Source of the DNA: Desulfuromonas sp. TF
GTDB lineage: Bacteria > Desulfobacterota > Desulfuromonadia > Desulfuromonadales > ATBO01
Length of the DNA stretch: 35,895 nucleotides
Assembly: GCF_000472285.1 (NCBI RefSeq)
Contig: NZ_KI421424.1
Location: forward strand, 202,801-238,695
Reading direction: 5' to 3'
The first letter of the stretch is position 1, and each line of letters opens with the position of its first letter. The notes below the pieces were generated by a model. The model searched no databases. It saw only the letters and a list, made by a program, of their open reading frames with translations, and was not told the DNA's origin. Position numbers and translations under genes: made by a program. Of this stretch, positions 6,987 through 14,762 are shown piece after piece.

Positions 6987-7736
6987 ATGCGTGTTTCAAT
7001 CATTGTGTTTTCGATGCTGATGTTCTTCGCTCTGTCAGTTGTCCCTGTCATGGCCGACGAAATGATTTCCTTCAAGGCCGGCTACCTGTCCCTTAGCCCG
7101 GAAGGGGAATTCGCGGTCTTCAGCGGCGGGGTCGGCACCAAGGTCGATATGGAAGACGACCTTGGATTCGACGACAGCGAGGAGTTCATGGCCGAAGCCG
7201 CCGTGCAGCTCGGTTCCTTCCGGCTGACGGCAGGTTATCTGCCGTTGAAGTTTTCCGGAAGTGGAAGCACAACGGGCATCATCTTCAACGGTCAACCTTT
7301 TGTCGGCACCGTCGACAGCGACGTGGACATCGACCTCTACGATGTCGGACTCACATGGTACCTGCTGAACTTCGACGACCTGCCCGTCCGCCTGCAACTC
7401 GGTCCCGAGGTGTCGGTCAAGTACGTCGAGGCCGATATTTCAATGCGAAGCATCACCGCCAGCGAGAGCGAATCGGTCAGTGTGCCGGTCCCCACCATCG
7501 GCCTGCGAGGCCGGGTTGGGATCTCCGATTTCCTCGGCCTGGTGGGGCGGGTCGGATATCTCGAATACGACCACAACAGCTTTCTGGATGCCGATGCTCA
7601 GCTCGAGTTTTCTCCACTTCCACTGGTCGGCATATTCGCCGGATACCGCTATCTGGATATCGAAGTCGATGAATCGGATGTTTTTCTGGACGTGACGTTT
7701 GACGGCCCCTATGGCGGTGCCTTTATCCGCTTCTGA
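6987..7736 (+). CDS. Small outer-membrane beta-barrel protein
   Basis: The ATG at 6987 is preceded 6 nt upstream by a perfect AGGAGGT and begins a signal peptide (about residues 1-23, cleavage after VMA). The 249-residue product shows alternating hydrophobic/polar strands, many Gly and Asp residues in loops, and ends in Phe, the usual C-terminal signal for BamA-assisted barrel insertion. It resembles generic small outer-membrane barrel proteins; no substrate or partner can be named. It stands alone between the divergent trmJ gene and a strong hairpin. The 285-bp gap upstream (6702-6986) contains no other gene and no promoter that I can identify with confidence. Confidence 0.8.
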   Translation: MRVSIIVFSMLMFFALSVVPVMADEMISFKAGYLSLSPEGEFAVFSGGVGTKVDMEDDLGFDDSEEFMAEAAVQLGSFRLTAGYLPLKFSGSGSTTGIIFNGQPFVGTVDSDVDIDLYDVGLTWYLLNFDDLPVRLQLGPEVSVKYVEADISMRSITASESESVSVPVPTIGLRGRVGISDFLGLVGRVGYLEYDHNSFLDADAQLEFSPLPLVGIFAGYRYLDIEVDESDVFLDVTFDGPYGGAFIRF

Positions 7737-7740
7737 TCGG

Positions 7741-7799
7741 GAAAAAAAAGAGACAACAACAAAGGGGAGGCTTCCGGGCCTCCCCTTTGTTGTTGTCTC
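7741..7799 (-). terminator. Long perfect hairpin with T-run on the minus strand
   Basis: A perfect 22-bp stem (7750-7771 with 7778-7799) with a 6-nt loop lies 13 nt after the outer-membrane protein stop. The eight-A run at 7742-7749 makes it an intrinsic terminator on the minus strand, suited to the zinc-ribbon gene at 7906-8103. No T-run follows on the plus strand, though the stem could still protect the 3' end of the plus-strand transcript. Confidence 0.7.
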
Positions 7800-7905
7800 G
7801 TGGATGGAGAAGAAGGGATTGTGCCTGGCTTTTCGGGGATTCCAGGAGGGAAGCTTATCAAGGAAGCCGGCTTCATCGCTCCCGATCAAAAAAGAGATTG
7901 GAGGT

Positions 7906-8103
7906 CTAAAGATGAGTCCGAAAGTCACCGGAGGCGGACTCAAGTTTGAGCAACGCCTTGACCAGTGTGTTTAAAGTTGTTTCTATTTTGGCGCCGCACT
8001 TCGGACAGTGAGAAATATTTTTCAACGACAGACTTTTGACGTAATGCCGTATTCTCCTTTTGCAGTCCGGGCACTCAGTATAAAGATAGAGATCGGTCAA
8101 CAC
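7906..8103 (-). CDS. Small zinc-ribbon protein
   Basis: The 65-residue product has a two-knuckle zinc ribbon: Cys11/Cys14 (CPDC) and Cys33/Cys36 (CPKC), separated by a basic segment, with a short helical tail. The start is a GTG at 8101-8103 with AGAGGGG 7 nt upstream. Such proteins may bind nucleic acid or a partner protein; no function can be assigned. Another small CxxC protein is encoded 226 bp upstream on the same strand. The 225 bp between them (8104-8328) shows no other convincing gene. Confidence 0.65.
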   Translation of the reverse strand: MLTDLYLYTECPDCKRRIRHYVKSLSLKNISHCPKCGAKIETTLNTLVKALLKLESASGDFRTHL

Positions 8104-8328
8104 GTTGAATCCCCTCTCGCCAGAGTTTAATCCTTAGCTGAACCTTAACAAAAAGATGAAAAGTTGCAAGTCCTTGCGCAGCACGAAAGTTTTTGAGGTT
8201 CCCCGGTGAAAGGCATCCGTTATCGCGGGCCCATGGACGAAGAAACCACTGATTGGGTTTTTTCTTTCCATGGGGCGCCGGAGCGGCAGATTCAGGCAGC
8301 CTCGATAGCGCGTCAAGCCCTCGATTTT

Positions 8329-8499
8329 TCAGTTCAAGCCGCCTCTTTCTCGTTCCGGTGGAGGTGGTGACTCAGTTGAGCCCGGAAAAAAACGGGCGCG
8401 ACATGTCGGGCAGATTCCATAGGAGATGTCCTGTGAAATTTCTCCTGAAGAATTTTCCATCGAAATATCTTTTTGGCACCAGGCACAAACCAGACGCAT
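8329..8499 (-). CDS. 56-residue CxxC/CPxC zinc-finger-like protein
   Basis: An ATG at 8499 opens a 56-residue frame with Cys5/Cys8 (CAWC) and Cys30/Cys33 (GICPTC), ending in a Pro/Arg-rich tail. The CAWC ... GICPxC pattern recurs in small proteins and domains of Deltaproteobacteria, often near signalling genes. A good GGAGGGGG ribosome binding site lies about 6 nt upstream. The conserved Cys spacing and the binding site are the support. The function is unknown, and zinc binding is inferred from the cysteines. Confidence 0.6.
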   Translation of the reverse strand: MRLVCAWCQKDISMENSSGEISQDISYGICPTCRARFFPGSTESPPPPERERGGLN

Positions 8500-8680
8500 A
8501 AGTCCCCCTCCCCGCTTTCAAACAGCTTCTCCCTGCCGACTGGTCAGTTTCTCCGTGGTTTCGGACGAGTTCAGAACCTGCGGGTGGAGCCGGATCCGCG
8601 GATTTTGTCATTGAAACCTGTACGAAACCTTGTTAGAAAGAAAAATATTTTTAAGAAATCCGGAATTCTCCGACGCCTCA

Positions 8681-8716
8681 ATTGTAAACGTTAAGTGTAT
8701 AATGTCAACTTACAAT
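8681..8716. promoter_or_regulatory. Candidate promoter and autoregulatory operator of the repressor gene
   Basis: ATTGTAA (8681-8687) and TTACAAT (8710-8716) form an inverted repeat centred exactly on a TATAAT (8698-8703). The half-sites extend imperfectly inward (ATTGTAA then GTTAA/GTTGA). A perfect -10 box bracketed by an inverted repeat just before a CI-like repressor gene suggests autoregulation. No matching -35 box is evident at 16-18 bp, so the promoter part is tentative. Confidence 0.4.
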
Positions 8717-8737
8717 AAACGAAAAGTGAATTCCGAT

Positions 8738-9154
8738 ATGGAAGCCGACGCGATACTCGAACGCATCAAGCTTTTGAAATCCTTGAAAAGCGAAAAAGAC
8801 CTCGCTTTTCTGCTCGGGTTGTCCCCCCAGGATTTCAGCAATCGGAAAAAAAGGAATACCCTCCGCCCACTTGTTCTCGAATGGGCGGCAAGGGAAGGGA
8901 TAAATGCGAACTGGCTTATCTGCGAGGAAGGGGAGATCTACGGACGGCAAGGGGAAGAGATGAGGAATGGAGTCCTCAATAAAGATCTTCTGCGCCTCGT
9001 GATCGAAATGGTCGAGCAGGGGGGAGAAGAGTTGGGGCTTCACCTCAAAGCGAATAAAAAAGCTGAACTCATTGTGACACTTTATGAAATGCATCAGAGG
9101 CAGAAGGAGATCGACAGGCAGACGCTGCTCAGGCTTGTCAGACTCGCCGGCTGA
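8738..9154 (+). CDS. Phage CI-type helix-turn-helix repressor-like protein
   Basis: The 138-residue product starts with a CI-type helix-turn-helix domain: SEKDLAFLLGLSPQDFSNRKKRN (written here as the SEKDLAFLLG and LSPQDFSNRK halves of the motif), then a helix and the GINANWLICEEGE segment matching the family's xxWLLxGEG end. The remaining half is helical and charged; there is no S24 peptidase domain, so it is not a self-cleaving repressor. An upstream in-frame ATG at 8702 is possible, but it overlaps the TATAAT box, so the ATG at 8738 is preferred although its Shine-Dalgarno sequence is weak. No phage genes are nearby. It could be a domesticated regulator of the small genes next to it. Confidence 0.7.
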   Translation: MEADAILERIKLLKSLKSEKDLAFLLGLSPQDFSNRKKRNTLRPLVLEWAAREGINANWLICEEGEIYGRQGEEMRNGVLNKDLLRLVIEMVEQGGEELGLHLKANKKAELIVTLYEMHQRQKEIDRQTLLRLVRLAG

Positions 9155-9195
9155 TGGCTGACGGTCGCCTTCGGCGTCAACCACCAGGCACGAAG

Positions 9196-9226
9196 TCCGG
9201 TTCTCGCAGGGAGAAGCCGGGCTTTT
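9196..9226 (+). terminator. Probable terminator of the repressor gene
   Basis: CCGGTTCTC pairs with GAGAAGCCGG (one bulged base) around a short loop and is followed by GGCTTTT. It lies about 40 nt beyond the stop of the repressor-like gene. Confidence 0.5.
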
Positions 9227-9262
9227 AAGTCATGCCAGGATACCGATCGCTTCAAAGAACGT

Positions 9263-10303
9263 TCAATACCCGTCCAGTCCCAATCTCTCGATGCGCTCAG
9301 CCGTTGCCGGATGTGTCGAGAGGTAATCAGTGATGCCTGCCCCCTGGTCTTCGTGCTCTGAGGCTCCGCCGCGGCTTTCCTGAAGTCGAAGGAGTATGGC
9401 GGCGAAACGATCGAGCGGTATCCCTTCCTGCTGCAGGTAGGCTGCGGCGAAATCGTCGGCTTCTCGTTCCATGTTGCGGGAAAAGCTGGCGTCCGCCAGC
9501 ATCGTCGGCAGGGCTGCGGCCAGGGAGGTAGCGGAAAAAACGTCACCGGTGAGGGTGGCGACGATCAGGCCTGTGGTCGAACTCTGAATGACCTGACGCA
9601 GGGCATGTCGATTACGGACATGCCCTATCTCGTGGGCGAGTACGGCGATGATCTCTTCATCGTGTTCGGCCAGTTTCTCCAGTTCGTCGGTGAGGACCAC
9701 CGTCCCGCCGGGCAAGGCCAGGGCATTGGCGCCCAGGTGCCGCGAACGGCGGAACATGAGGGCGAAGGCGCGGTCTGAGTCATCGAGGCCGGTGCCGATG
9801 GCGGCGAAAAGCGCCCTGAGTTCGTTCTGCCGATTCTCGGCAAGGTTCGTCGGTTCGAATAGGGTTCGGTCGAGGATGTGCAGCGTCTCGATTCCCAGGG
9901 ATGCCTCGGTCGCAGGCGGTATGGCAAAGGCCGCCCGTTTTGCCAGTATCGGCAAGCCGAAATGGATGAAGAGCCCGAGTACCGAGATGGTTGCCGCCAG
10001 GGCGGCGAAGGCCCGCTTCAGGTTCATTTCCCATCGGTGCAGGCTGCTGAAGAAGGAACCTTTCCCCTGCCGATGCTCCAAGCTGGCGGCGAAGGAACCG
10101 CCGGCGATTTCGCAAACCGCTCCATCGGGGAGGTAGAGCGAGCGGCGTACAGATGCCAGCGGCGGTGAAATCCTGATTTCGGCCAGAGGGAAATAAAGGT
10201 CGAGGTCCGCTCCGCGCAGGTGCAGATTGTCCCCGGCCAGAACTAGGGAGACTTTGCTGCGGGCTGAGCTTTCCCCGTCGTAGTAAAAGGCCTCAGTTTC
10301 CAT
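9263..10303 (-). CDS. M48-family membrane metallopeptidase
   Basis: The 346-residue protein has an N-terminal domain of about 90 residues like the beta-rich region before the peptidase in some M48 proteins, one transmembrane helix (about 98-120), then the M48 zinc peptidase. The zinc site is HEIGH at 224-228, with Glu281 in the READDFA motif as the probable third ligand. The family cleaves or chaperones membrane and envelope proteins (HtpX, BepA, LoiP relatives). Its ATG overlaps the stop of the upstream DUF898 gene (TGATG), so the two are translationally coupled and probably act together. Its own ribosome binding site is not evident, in line with coupling. Confidence 0.85.
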   Translation of the reverse strand: METEAFYYDGESSARSKVSLVLAGDNLHLRGADLDLYFPLAEIRISPPLASVRRSLYLPDGAVCEIAGGSFAASLEHRQGKGSFFSSLHRWEMNLKRAFAALAATISVLGLFIHFGLPILAKRAAFAIPPATEASLGIETLHILDRTLFEPTNLAENRQNELRALFAAIGTGLDDSDRAFALMFRRSRHLGANALALPGGTVVLTDELEKLAEHDEEIIAVLAHEIGHVRNRHALRQVIQSSTTGLIVATLTGDVFSATSLAAALPTMLADASFSRNMEREADDFAAAYLQQEGIPLDRFAAILLRLQESRGGASEHEDQGAGITDYLSTHPATAERIERLGLDGY

Positions 10304-11553
10304 CAGATCCCTATATCCACGCCGAAGATGTCGCCGATTTCCTCACCCGTGGCGCCGACTTCACCTATATTGTCGGCACGGAAAAGGTCGAGTTCGCCGC
10401 AGGTTTCGATGGCGAGATGGCCCAGACGGTACCGGGCAAGGCGCACCGTAGCCCAGGGAACGAGCAGTCCGGCCGAAAGGGCCACGGCAAGGGCGTTGGA
10501 GGCAAAGAGCCAGGCCATGTCGCGAACCCTCAGGGAGCTGACGAAACGATGGCTGCTGATGCGGGTGCCGTTCCAGGTCAGGTTGGTCAGGCGTACATAG
10601 ACGTACAGTCCGAGGAAGAGGTATCCGGCCATGAGAAGAAAGGGCAGAAACGCAGGCAAAATGGCCGCCGCAGAGGCAACCCGAGTATTGAGAACCGGCA
10701 GAAGAACCGAGGCTGAGGCGAAGGAGAGTCCTCCCAAAAGCAGCAGGAGTCCGAAAGCCCTGACGAACACCAGATAGAAATCCCCGCTCCGGGCGTCGAA
10801 GGCAAAAGGAGTGAGACCGAAAGAATTGTGTTCCATCAGAAACCGCTTCTGCCGATAGACCGTGTAGGGAACAATCGCACCCAGGGTGAAGGGAGTCATC
10901 AGGGGAAGCCAGGCAAAAGCCGTGTACGCCTCGCGATAGGAGGGGGTGAAATTGAACCGGATATTGCGGTGGGACGAGTTGCGGTTGTTGAAAAGGCGCG
11001 AACGCACGACCAGCCAGGGCAGGACGAGAAAGAAAAGAATCCCGAGTGCCCCGCTCAGGACAGGGCTGAAGCGAGTTCCCACGGAGTAGAGGATAAACAG
11101 GCCCGCCCCGATAAGCCACCCTTTGAGCAGGGCGAGCGGATCGGCGAGGTAATCGAAATGAGCGTCATCGAGCAGAGTGTTGCCGTAGAAATATTTCCGT
11201 TTCCGCACCTTTGCCCAAGGGGAATAGAGGCCAAGGGAGACAATCTTCAGCAAGGTGTTGACGATCCAAATGCCGAAATATTCCCGGGCATTGCCTGTGA
11301 AAACGAAGGGGATGCGCCGCAGCGAGGCGGTTTCTAAAGGGGGTGCGGGAAGAAGGGCCGGAGGCGGAGGGACGGCTTCGGCGGATGTCGCGGCTGTCTT
11401 CGGTGCCTGATCACCGCGGCCATCGTCCCGGTCAAATGAAAACCCCTGCCGGCACCGGGGGCAGACGGCCCGCACGGCACGGGCGGGGATCCTCTGCATA
11501 TCCACGGTCCTGCTGAAACCGCATTGCGGGCAGGTGATGCTGAGTCCGTTCAT
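10303..11553 (-). CDS. DUF898 (YjgN-like) membrane protein with N-terminal zinc ribbon
   Basis: The 416-residue protein begins with an MJ0042-type zinc ribbon (CPQC at 8-11, CPRC at 31-34), then a low-complexity Pro/Ala linker to about residue 75, then a multi-helix DUF898 membrane domain. Conserved-looking features include FTGNAREYFGIWIVNTLLK-type sequence after the linker (written here only to the first 19 residues) and SPWAKVRKRKYFYGNT. The family's function is unknown; E. coli YjgN is the reference member. AAGGAGGGG about 6 nt upstream fixes the start. The gene overlaps the M48 peptidase gene by one base pair set (TGATG), so the pair forms an operon. Confidence 0.8.
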   Translation of the reverse strand: MNGLSITCPQCGFSRTVDMQRIPARAVRAVCPRCRQGFSFDRDDGRGDQAPKTAATSAEAVPPPPALLPAPPLETASLRRIPFVFTGNAREYFGIWIVNTLLKIVSLGLYSPWAKVRKRKYFYGNTLLDDAHFDYLADPLALLKGWLIGAGLFILYSVGTRFSPVLSGALGILFFLVLPWLVVRSRLFNNRNSSHRNIRFNFTPSYREAYTAFAWLPLMTPFTLGAIVPYTVYRQKRFLMEHNSFGLTPFAFDARSGDFYLVFVRAFGLLLLLGGLSFASASVLLPVLNTRVASAAAILPAFLPFLLMAGYLFLGLYVYVRLTNLTWNGTRISSHRFVSSLRVRDMAWLFASNALAVALSAGLLVPWATVRLARYRLGHLAIETCGELDLFRADNIGEVGATGEEIGDIFGVDIGI

Positions 11554-11608
11554 TGTGCCCCTCCTTATCTACCTCTGCAATACTTCAAGCGGCCCCCATG
11601 GGCGGCAA

Positions 11609-11643
11609 GCAAAAAGCCCGGCCTCTCGTGGAGAACCGGGCTT
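11609..11643 (-). terminator. hemL terminator
   Basis: AAGCCCGG (11614-11621) pairs with CCGGGCTT (11636-11643) around a 14-nt loop that can itself pair in part, and is followed on the minus strand by a T-run (11611-11615). It lies 17 nt after the hemL stop. Confidence 0.75.
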
Positions 11644-11660
11644 CGGGAAAAGACCAAATC

Positions 11661-12944
11661 CTACAGACTCTTCAGGGCCTTGCGGGCGGCCTCGATCGTC
11701 TTATCGAGATCGTCCGTGGAATGGGCGGCACTCATGAAGCCGGCTTCGTACTGACTGGGAGCAAGGTTGATCCCCTCTTCGAGCATGGCGCGAAAGAATC
11801 GGCCGAAGATCTGCGGCGCCTCCGGCTTGACGTCGGCGAAGGAGAAGACCTCCTCGGCCTGGAAATAGGTGCAGAACATGCCTCCCACCCGTTGAAAGGA
11901 GGTGGGAACGTCCGTCTCGGCAGCGGCCTCCCTCAGGCCCTTCTCGAGATAGGCACTCTTCTTTTCGATGCCGTCATAGAAGCCCTCTTCCTTGAGCAGG
12001 CTCAAGGTGGCGATGCCGGCGCTCATGGCCAGGGGATTTCCGGAGAGGGTTCCGGCCTGATAAATTCCCCCCTCGGGGGAGAGTTTTTCCATGATCTCGC
12101 GTCTGCCGCCGAAAGCGCCGACGGGGAGTCCGCCGCCGATGATCTTGCCGAGACAGACCAGGTCGCCGCGCACGCCGAAGCGCTCCTGGGCTCCGCCGTA
12201 GGCGACGCGGAAGCCGGTCATCACCTCGTCGATGATGAGAAGGATGCCTTCGGCGGTGCAGATCTCGCGCAGTCCCTCCAAAAATCCGGGGCGAGGGGCG
12301 ACGCAGCCCATGTTGCCGGCGATCGGCTCGAGAATGATGCAGGCGATTTCACCTTTATTGGCGGCGATCAGAGCCTTGACCTCGGTCAAATCATTGTAGG
12401 TGGCCGTAAGGGTATGCTTTGCGAAATCGGCGGGCACCCCCGGCGAAGTGGGGACGCCGAAGGTGGCGGCGCCGCTGCCGGCCTTGACCAGAAGGGAGTC
12501 GGCATGACCGTGATAGCAGCCGTCGAATTTGAGGATTTTGTCCCGGCCTGTATAGCCGCGGGCCAGTCGGATGGCGCTCATGGTAGCTTCGGTGCCGGAT
12601 GAGACCATGCGCACCTTTTGGATGTTGGGATAGGCCTCGCAGACCATCTCCGCAAGAATGATCTCCTTTTCGGTCGGGGCGCCGAAGGAGGCTCCGCTCC
12701 TGGCGGCCTCCTGGATCGCCTCCACCACTTTCGGGTGGCAGTGGCCGAGGATCATCGGTCCCCAGGAACCGACGTAGTCGAGGTAGGCGTTTCCGTCGGT
12801 ATCGTATATCCTAGAACCTTCGGCCCGGGAGATGAAGATGGGATCGCATCCCACCGATTTGAAGGCTCTTACCGGACTGTTGACCCCGCCGGGAATGACT
12901 TTCTTAGCTTCGGCGAAGAGTGCCGCGGATCTGCTGTGATTCAT
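11661..12944 (-). CDS. hemL: Glutamate-1-semialdehyde 2,1-aminomutase
   Basis: This PLP enzyme converts glutamate-1-semialdehyde to 5-aminolevulinate in the C5 pathway of tetrapyrrole synthesis, which supplies heme to the many cytochromes of this organism. The 427-residue length matches E. coli HemL (426). Visible features are [10 protein letters not shown] near the N-terminus, the [10 protein letters not shown] phosphate-binding region (about 115-124), [10 protein letters not shown] (about 237-246) and the catalytic lysine at about 267 in [24 protein letters not shown] just upstream of the ATG is the ribosome binding site. It is a single-gene unit on the minus strand, divergent from rnfA. 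Confidence 0.96.
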   Translation of the reverse strand: MNHSRSAALFAEAKKVIPGGVNSPVRAFKSVGCDPIFISRAEGSRIYDTDGNAYLDYVGSWGPMILGHCHPKVVEAIQEAARSGASFGAPTEKEIILAEMVCEAYPNIQKVRMVSSGTEATMSAIRLARGYTGRDKILKFDGCYHGHADSLLVKAGSGAATFGVPTSPGVPADFAKHTLTATYNDLTEVKALIAANKGEIACIILEPIAGNMGCVAPRPGFLEGLREICTAEGILLIIDEVMTGFRVAYGGAQERFGVRGDLVCLGKIIGGGLPVGAFGGRREIMEKLSPEGGIYQAGTLSGNPLAMSAGIATLSLLKEEGFYDGIEKKSAYLEKGLREAAAETDVPTSFQRVGGMFCTYFQAEEVFSFADVKPEAPQIFGRFFRAMLEEGINLAPSQYEAGFMSAAHSTDDLDKTIEAARKALKSL

Positions 12945-13095
12945 GATGTCCTCTTTTTATTAATTAGTTATGGGTGATCAATAAGACGTAAGAAAGTCTC
13001 CCGTCTCCTTAGCACAGCCTCTGCTCAACTGTCAAGAACGAGAGCTTGCAAAGACCGGCCGATTCGAGGTGATGGGATAAATCCCCAGGAAAGGT

Positions 13096-13125
13096 TTGAC
13101 AGAGGGTATACGGCTGGTTTATAAG
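13096..13125 (+). promoter_or_regulatory. Sigma70-type promoter of the rnf operon
   Basis: A perfect TTGACA (13096-13101) is followed after 18 bp by TATAAG (13120-13125). It lies 47 bp before the rnfA start in the divergent hemL-rnfA gap and would give a leader of about 40 nt. Confidence 0.65.
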
Positions 13126-13171
13126 GGAGAAATTTGCCAGGCCAATTTAAGGAATCAAGGAACGGTTTGCA

Positions 13172-13753
13172 ATGGTAGAGCTACTTTTAATACTTATAAG
13201 CGCCATCTTCGTCAACAACTTCGTGCTGGCCCGCTTTCTGGGGATCTGCCCCTTCATGGGGGTGTCCAAGAAGGTGGAGACGGCCCTCGGCATGGGGATG
13301 GCAGTGACCTTCGTGATGACCGTGGCCACGGTGGTGACCTGGTTTATCCAGTATTACGTGCTGATTCCCTTCGGCATCGAGTACCTGCAGACCATCGCCT
13401 TCATTCTGGTGATCGCCTCGCTGGTGCAGCTGGTGGAGATGGTGATCCAGAAGGCCAGCCCGGTCCTGTACCAGTCGCTGGGAATCTTTCTGCCGCTGAT
13501 CACAACCAACTGCGCAGTGCTCGGTCTGGCGGTACTCAACATCCAGAAGGGGTACGGATTTCTCGAAGGGGTAATCTTCGCCATCGGCGCCGCCCTGGGC
13601 TTCACCCTGGCGCTGATTCTCTTCGCCGGCTTGCGCGAGCGCATCGATCTGTGTCCTGTGCCCAAAAGCTTCCGCGGAGCGGCCATCGCCTTTGTCACCG
13701 CCGGTCTGCTGTCGCTGGCGTTCATGGGGTTTGCGGGACTGGTAAAAGGTTAA
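13172..13753 (+). CDS. rnfA: Rnf complex membrane subunit RnfA
   Basis: The 193-residue protein with six hydrophobic helices is the RnfA/RsxA subunit of the ferredoxin:NAD+ oxidoreductase that pumps Na+ or H+. Family features include [20 protein letters not shown] at the N-terminus, with the conserved Cys that binds the intramembrane iron centre together with RnfE, and [12 protein letters not shown] in the middle carrying the second conserved Cys. AAGGA lies about 10 nt upstream. It is first in rnfABCDGE, the gene order of the proteobacterial type. Confidence 0.95.
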   Translation: MVELLLILISAIFVNNFVLARFLGICPFMGVSKKVETALGMGMAVTFVMTVATVVTWFIQYYVLIPFGIEYLQTIAFILVIASLVQLVEMVIQKASPVLYQSLGIFLPLITTNCAVLGLAVLNIQKGYGFLEGVIFAIGAALGFTLALILFAGLRERIDLCPVPKSFRGAAIAFVTAGLLSLAFMGFAGLVKG

Positions 13754-13757
13754 ATTC

Positions 13758-13830
13758 TGAGGACAGAGGACAGAAGACGGAGGACAGAAAAGAGGTTTTT
13801 GCCGTCTTCCGTCCTCAGTCCTCCGTCTTC
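13758..13830. repeat. Purine-rich inverted repeat between rnfA and rnfB
   Basis: Tandem GGACAGA/GACGGA-type units on the left (13758-13790) are mirrored by their complements on the right (13804-13830). The longest perfect stem is 13 bp (GAAGACGGAGGAC at 13773-13785 with GTCCTCCGTCTTC at 13818-13830). A competing pairing joins CTGAGGAC (13758-13765) with GTCCTCAG (13811-13818). It resembles the AGGACAGAGGACAGAAG-like intergenic repeats seen in some deltaproteobacterial genomes. No T-run follows. Confidence 0.75.
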
Positions 13831-13848
13831 CGCTTTTAAGAGGGTTGT

Positions 13849-14694
13849 ATGGTAGAAGCAGTTTTAAGTCTGGGCGGCATCGGCTTTGCGGCCGCGGTGG
13901 CACTGGGATTTGCAGCCAAGAAATTCGCCGTGGAGGTCGATCCGCGGGAGCTGGCCCTTCTGGAAGTGATGCCCGGGGCCAATTGCGGCGCCTGCGGGTA
14001 TCCCGGCTGCGCCGGCTACGCCAAGGCGGTCGCCTCAGGGCAAGCGTCTCCCAATCTGTGCACCCCGGGCGGCAAGGACGTTCTGGAGAAGATCGCTCAC
14101 CTCATGGGGGTGGCGGCCGTCTCGGCCGACCCGCAGGTAGCGGTGGTGCTGTGCCAGGGGGATAACGCCCTGGCCAAAGCCAAGTACCGCTACCTCGGCG
14201 TGCACGACTGCAACGCCGCCCAGAAAATCGCCGACGGGCCCAAGGAGTGCCCCGGCGGTTGCCTGGGGCTGGGGACCTGCGCCCGTGTCTGCCCCTTCGA
14301 TGCCATCGAGATCACCGGCGAAGGGCTGGCGGTGATCAGCCGCCAGAAGTGCACCGGCTGCAGAAAGTGCGTGGCGGTCTGCCCGCGTCAGGTGATCGTT
14401 ATGCGGCCTCTGGACGCCACCGTCCACGTGCTGTGCAACAGCCGCGACAAGGGGGCGGCGGTGCGCAAGTATTGCCAGGTGGGCTGCATCGCCTGCCAGA
14501 TCTGCAAGAAGACGTCTCCAGAGGCCTACGTCATTGAGGATTTCCTGGCCAGGGTGGTCTACGAGCATCACGAACAGGCCACCGCCGCCGTGGAGAAGTG
14601 CCCCACCAAGTGCATCCGCGACTTCACCGACGGCTACCCCCAGGGCAGCACCTTTGCCCCACCGACGGTGCCGGTAAAAGGCGTGGCCGCCTGA
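13849..14694 (+). CDS. rnfB: Rnf complex ferredoxin subunit RnfB, extended form
   Basis: The 281-residue protein has one N-terminal membrane helix and an RnfB-type [4Fe-4S] motif (Cys46, Cys49, Cys54, Cys71). Next come ferredoxin-type motifs with Cys134/138/144/148 and Cys168/171/174/178. A further C-terminal ferredoxin-like part keeps Cys213, Cys216, Cys219 and Cys251, enough for one cluster. The four positions expected for its second cluster are Ser223, His and two Ala. It is longer than the E. coli RsxB (about 192) and closer to the long clostridial RnfB. RnfB accepts electrons from ferredoxin and passes them into the membrane complex. It follows rnfA after a 95-bp gap holding the hairpin repeat. 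Confidence 0.95.
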   Translation: MVEAVLSLGGIGFAAAVALGFAAKKFAVEVDPRELALLEVMPGANCGACGYPGCAGYAKAVASGQASPNLCTPGGKDVLEKIAHLMGVAAVSADPQVAVVLCQGDNALAKAKYRYLGVHDCNAAQKIADGPKECPGGCLGLGTCARVCPFDAIEITGEGLAVISRQKCTGCRKCVAVCPRQVIVMRPLDATVHVLCNSRDKGAAVRKYCQVGCIACQICKKTSPEAYVIEDFLARVVYEHHEQATAAVEKCPTKCIRDFTDGYPQGSTFAPPTVPVKGVAA

Positions 14695-14762
14695 CGAAAG
14701 AATTTTAAGCTTTGACCTTGATTCCCAGACCTTGAGCATCTTTTAGATAAGAAGAATTACCA

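Noticed and set aside
8134-8316. Minus-strand 60-codon frame
   Set aside because: No binding site, no motif and unusual composition; the region is better left as intergenic.
8372-8611. Minus-strand 79-codon frame
   Set aside because: It overlaps the 56-residue CAWC/GICPTC gene in another frame; the latter has the conserved cysteines and ribosome binding site.
8738-9154. Prophage remnant around the CI-like repressor
   Set aside because: No integrase, structural or lysis genes, attachment sites or tRNA nearby; only the repressor-like gene itself.
13096-13839. Plus-strand 247-codon frame over rnfA
   Set aside because: Frame-shifted shadow of rnfA; its tail is the purine-rich hairpin repeat read as protein.
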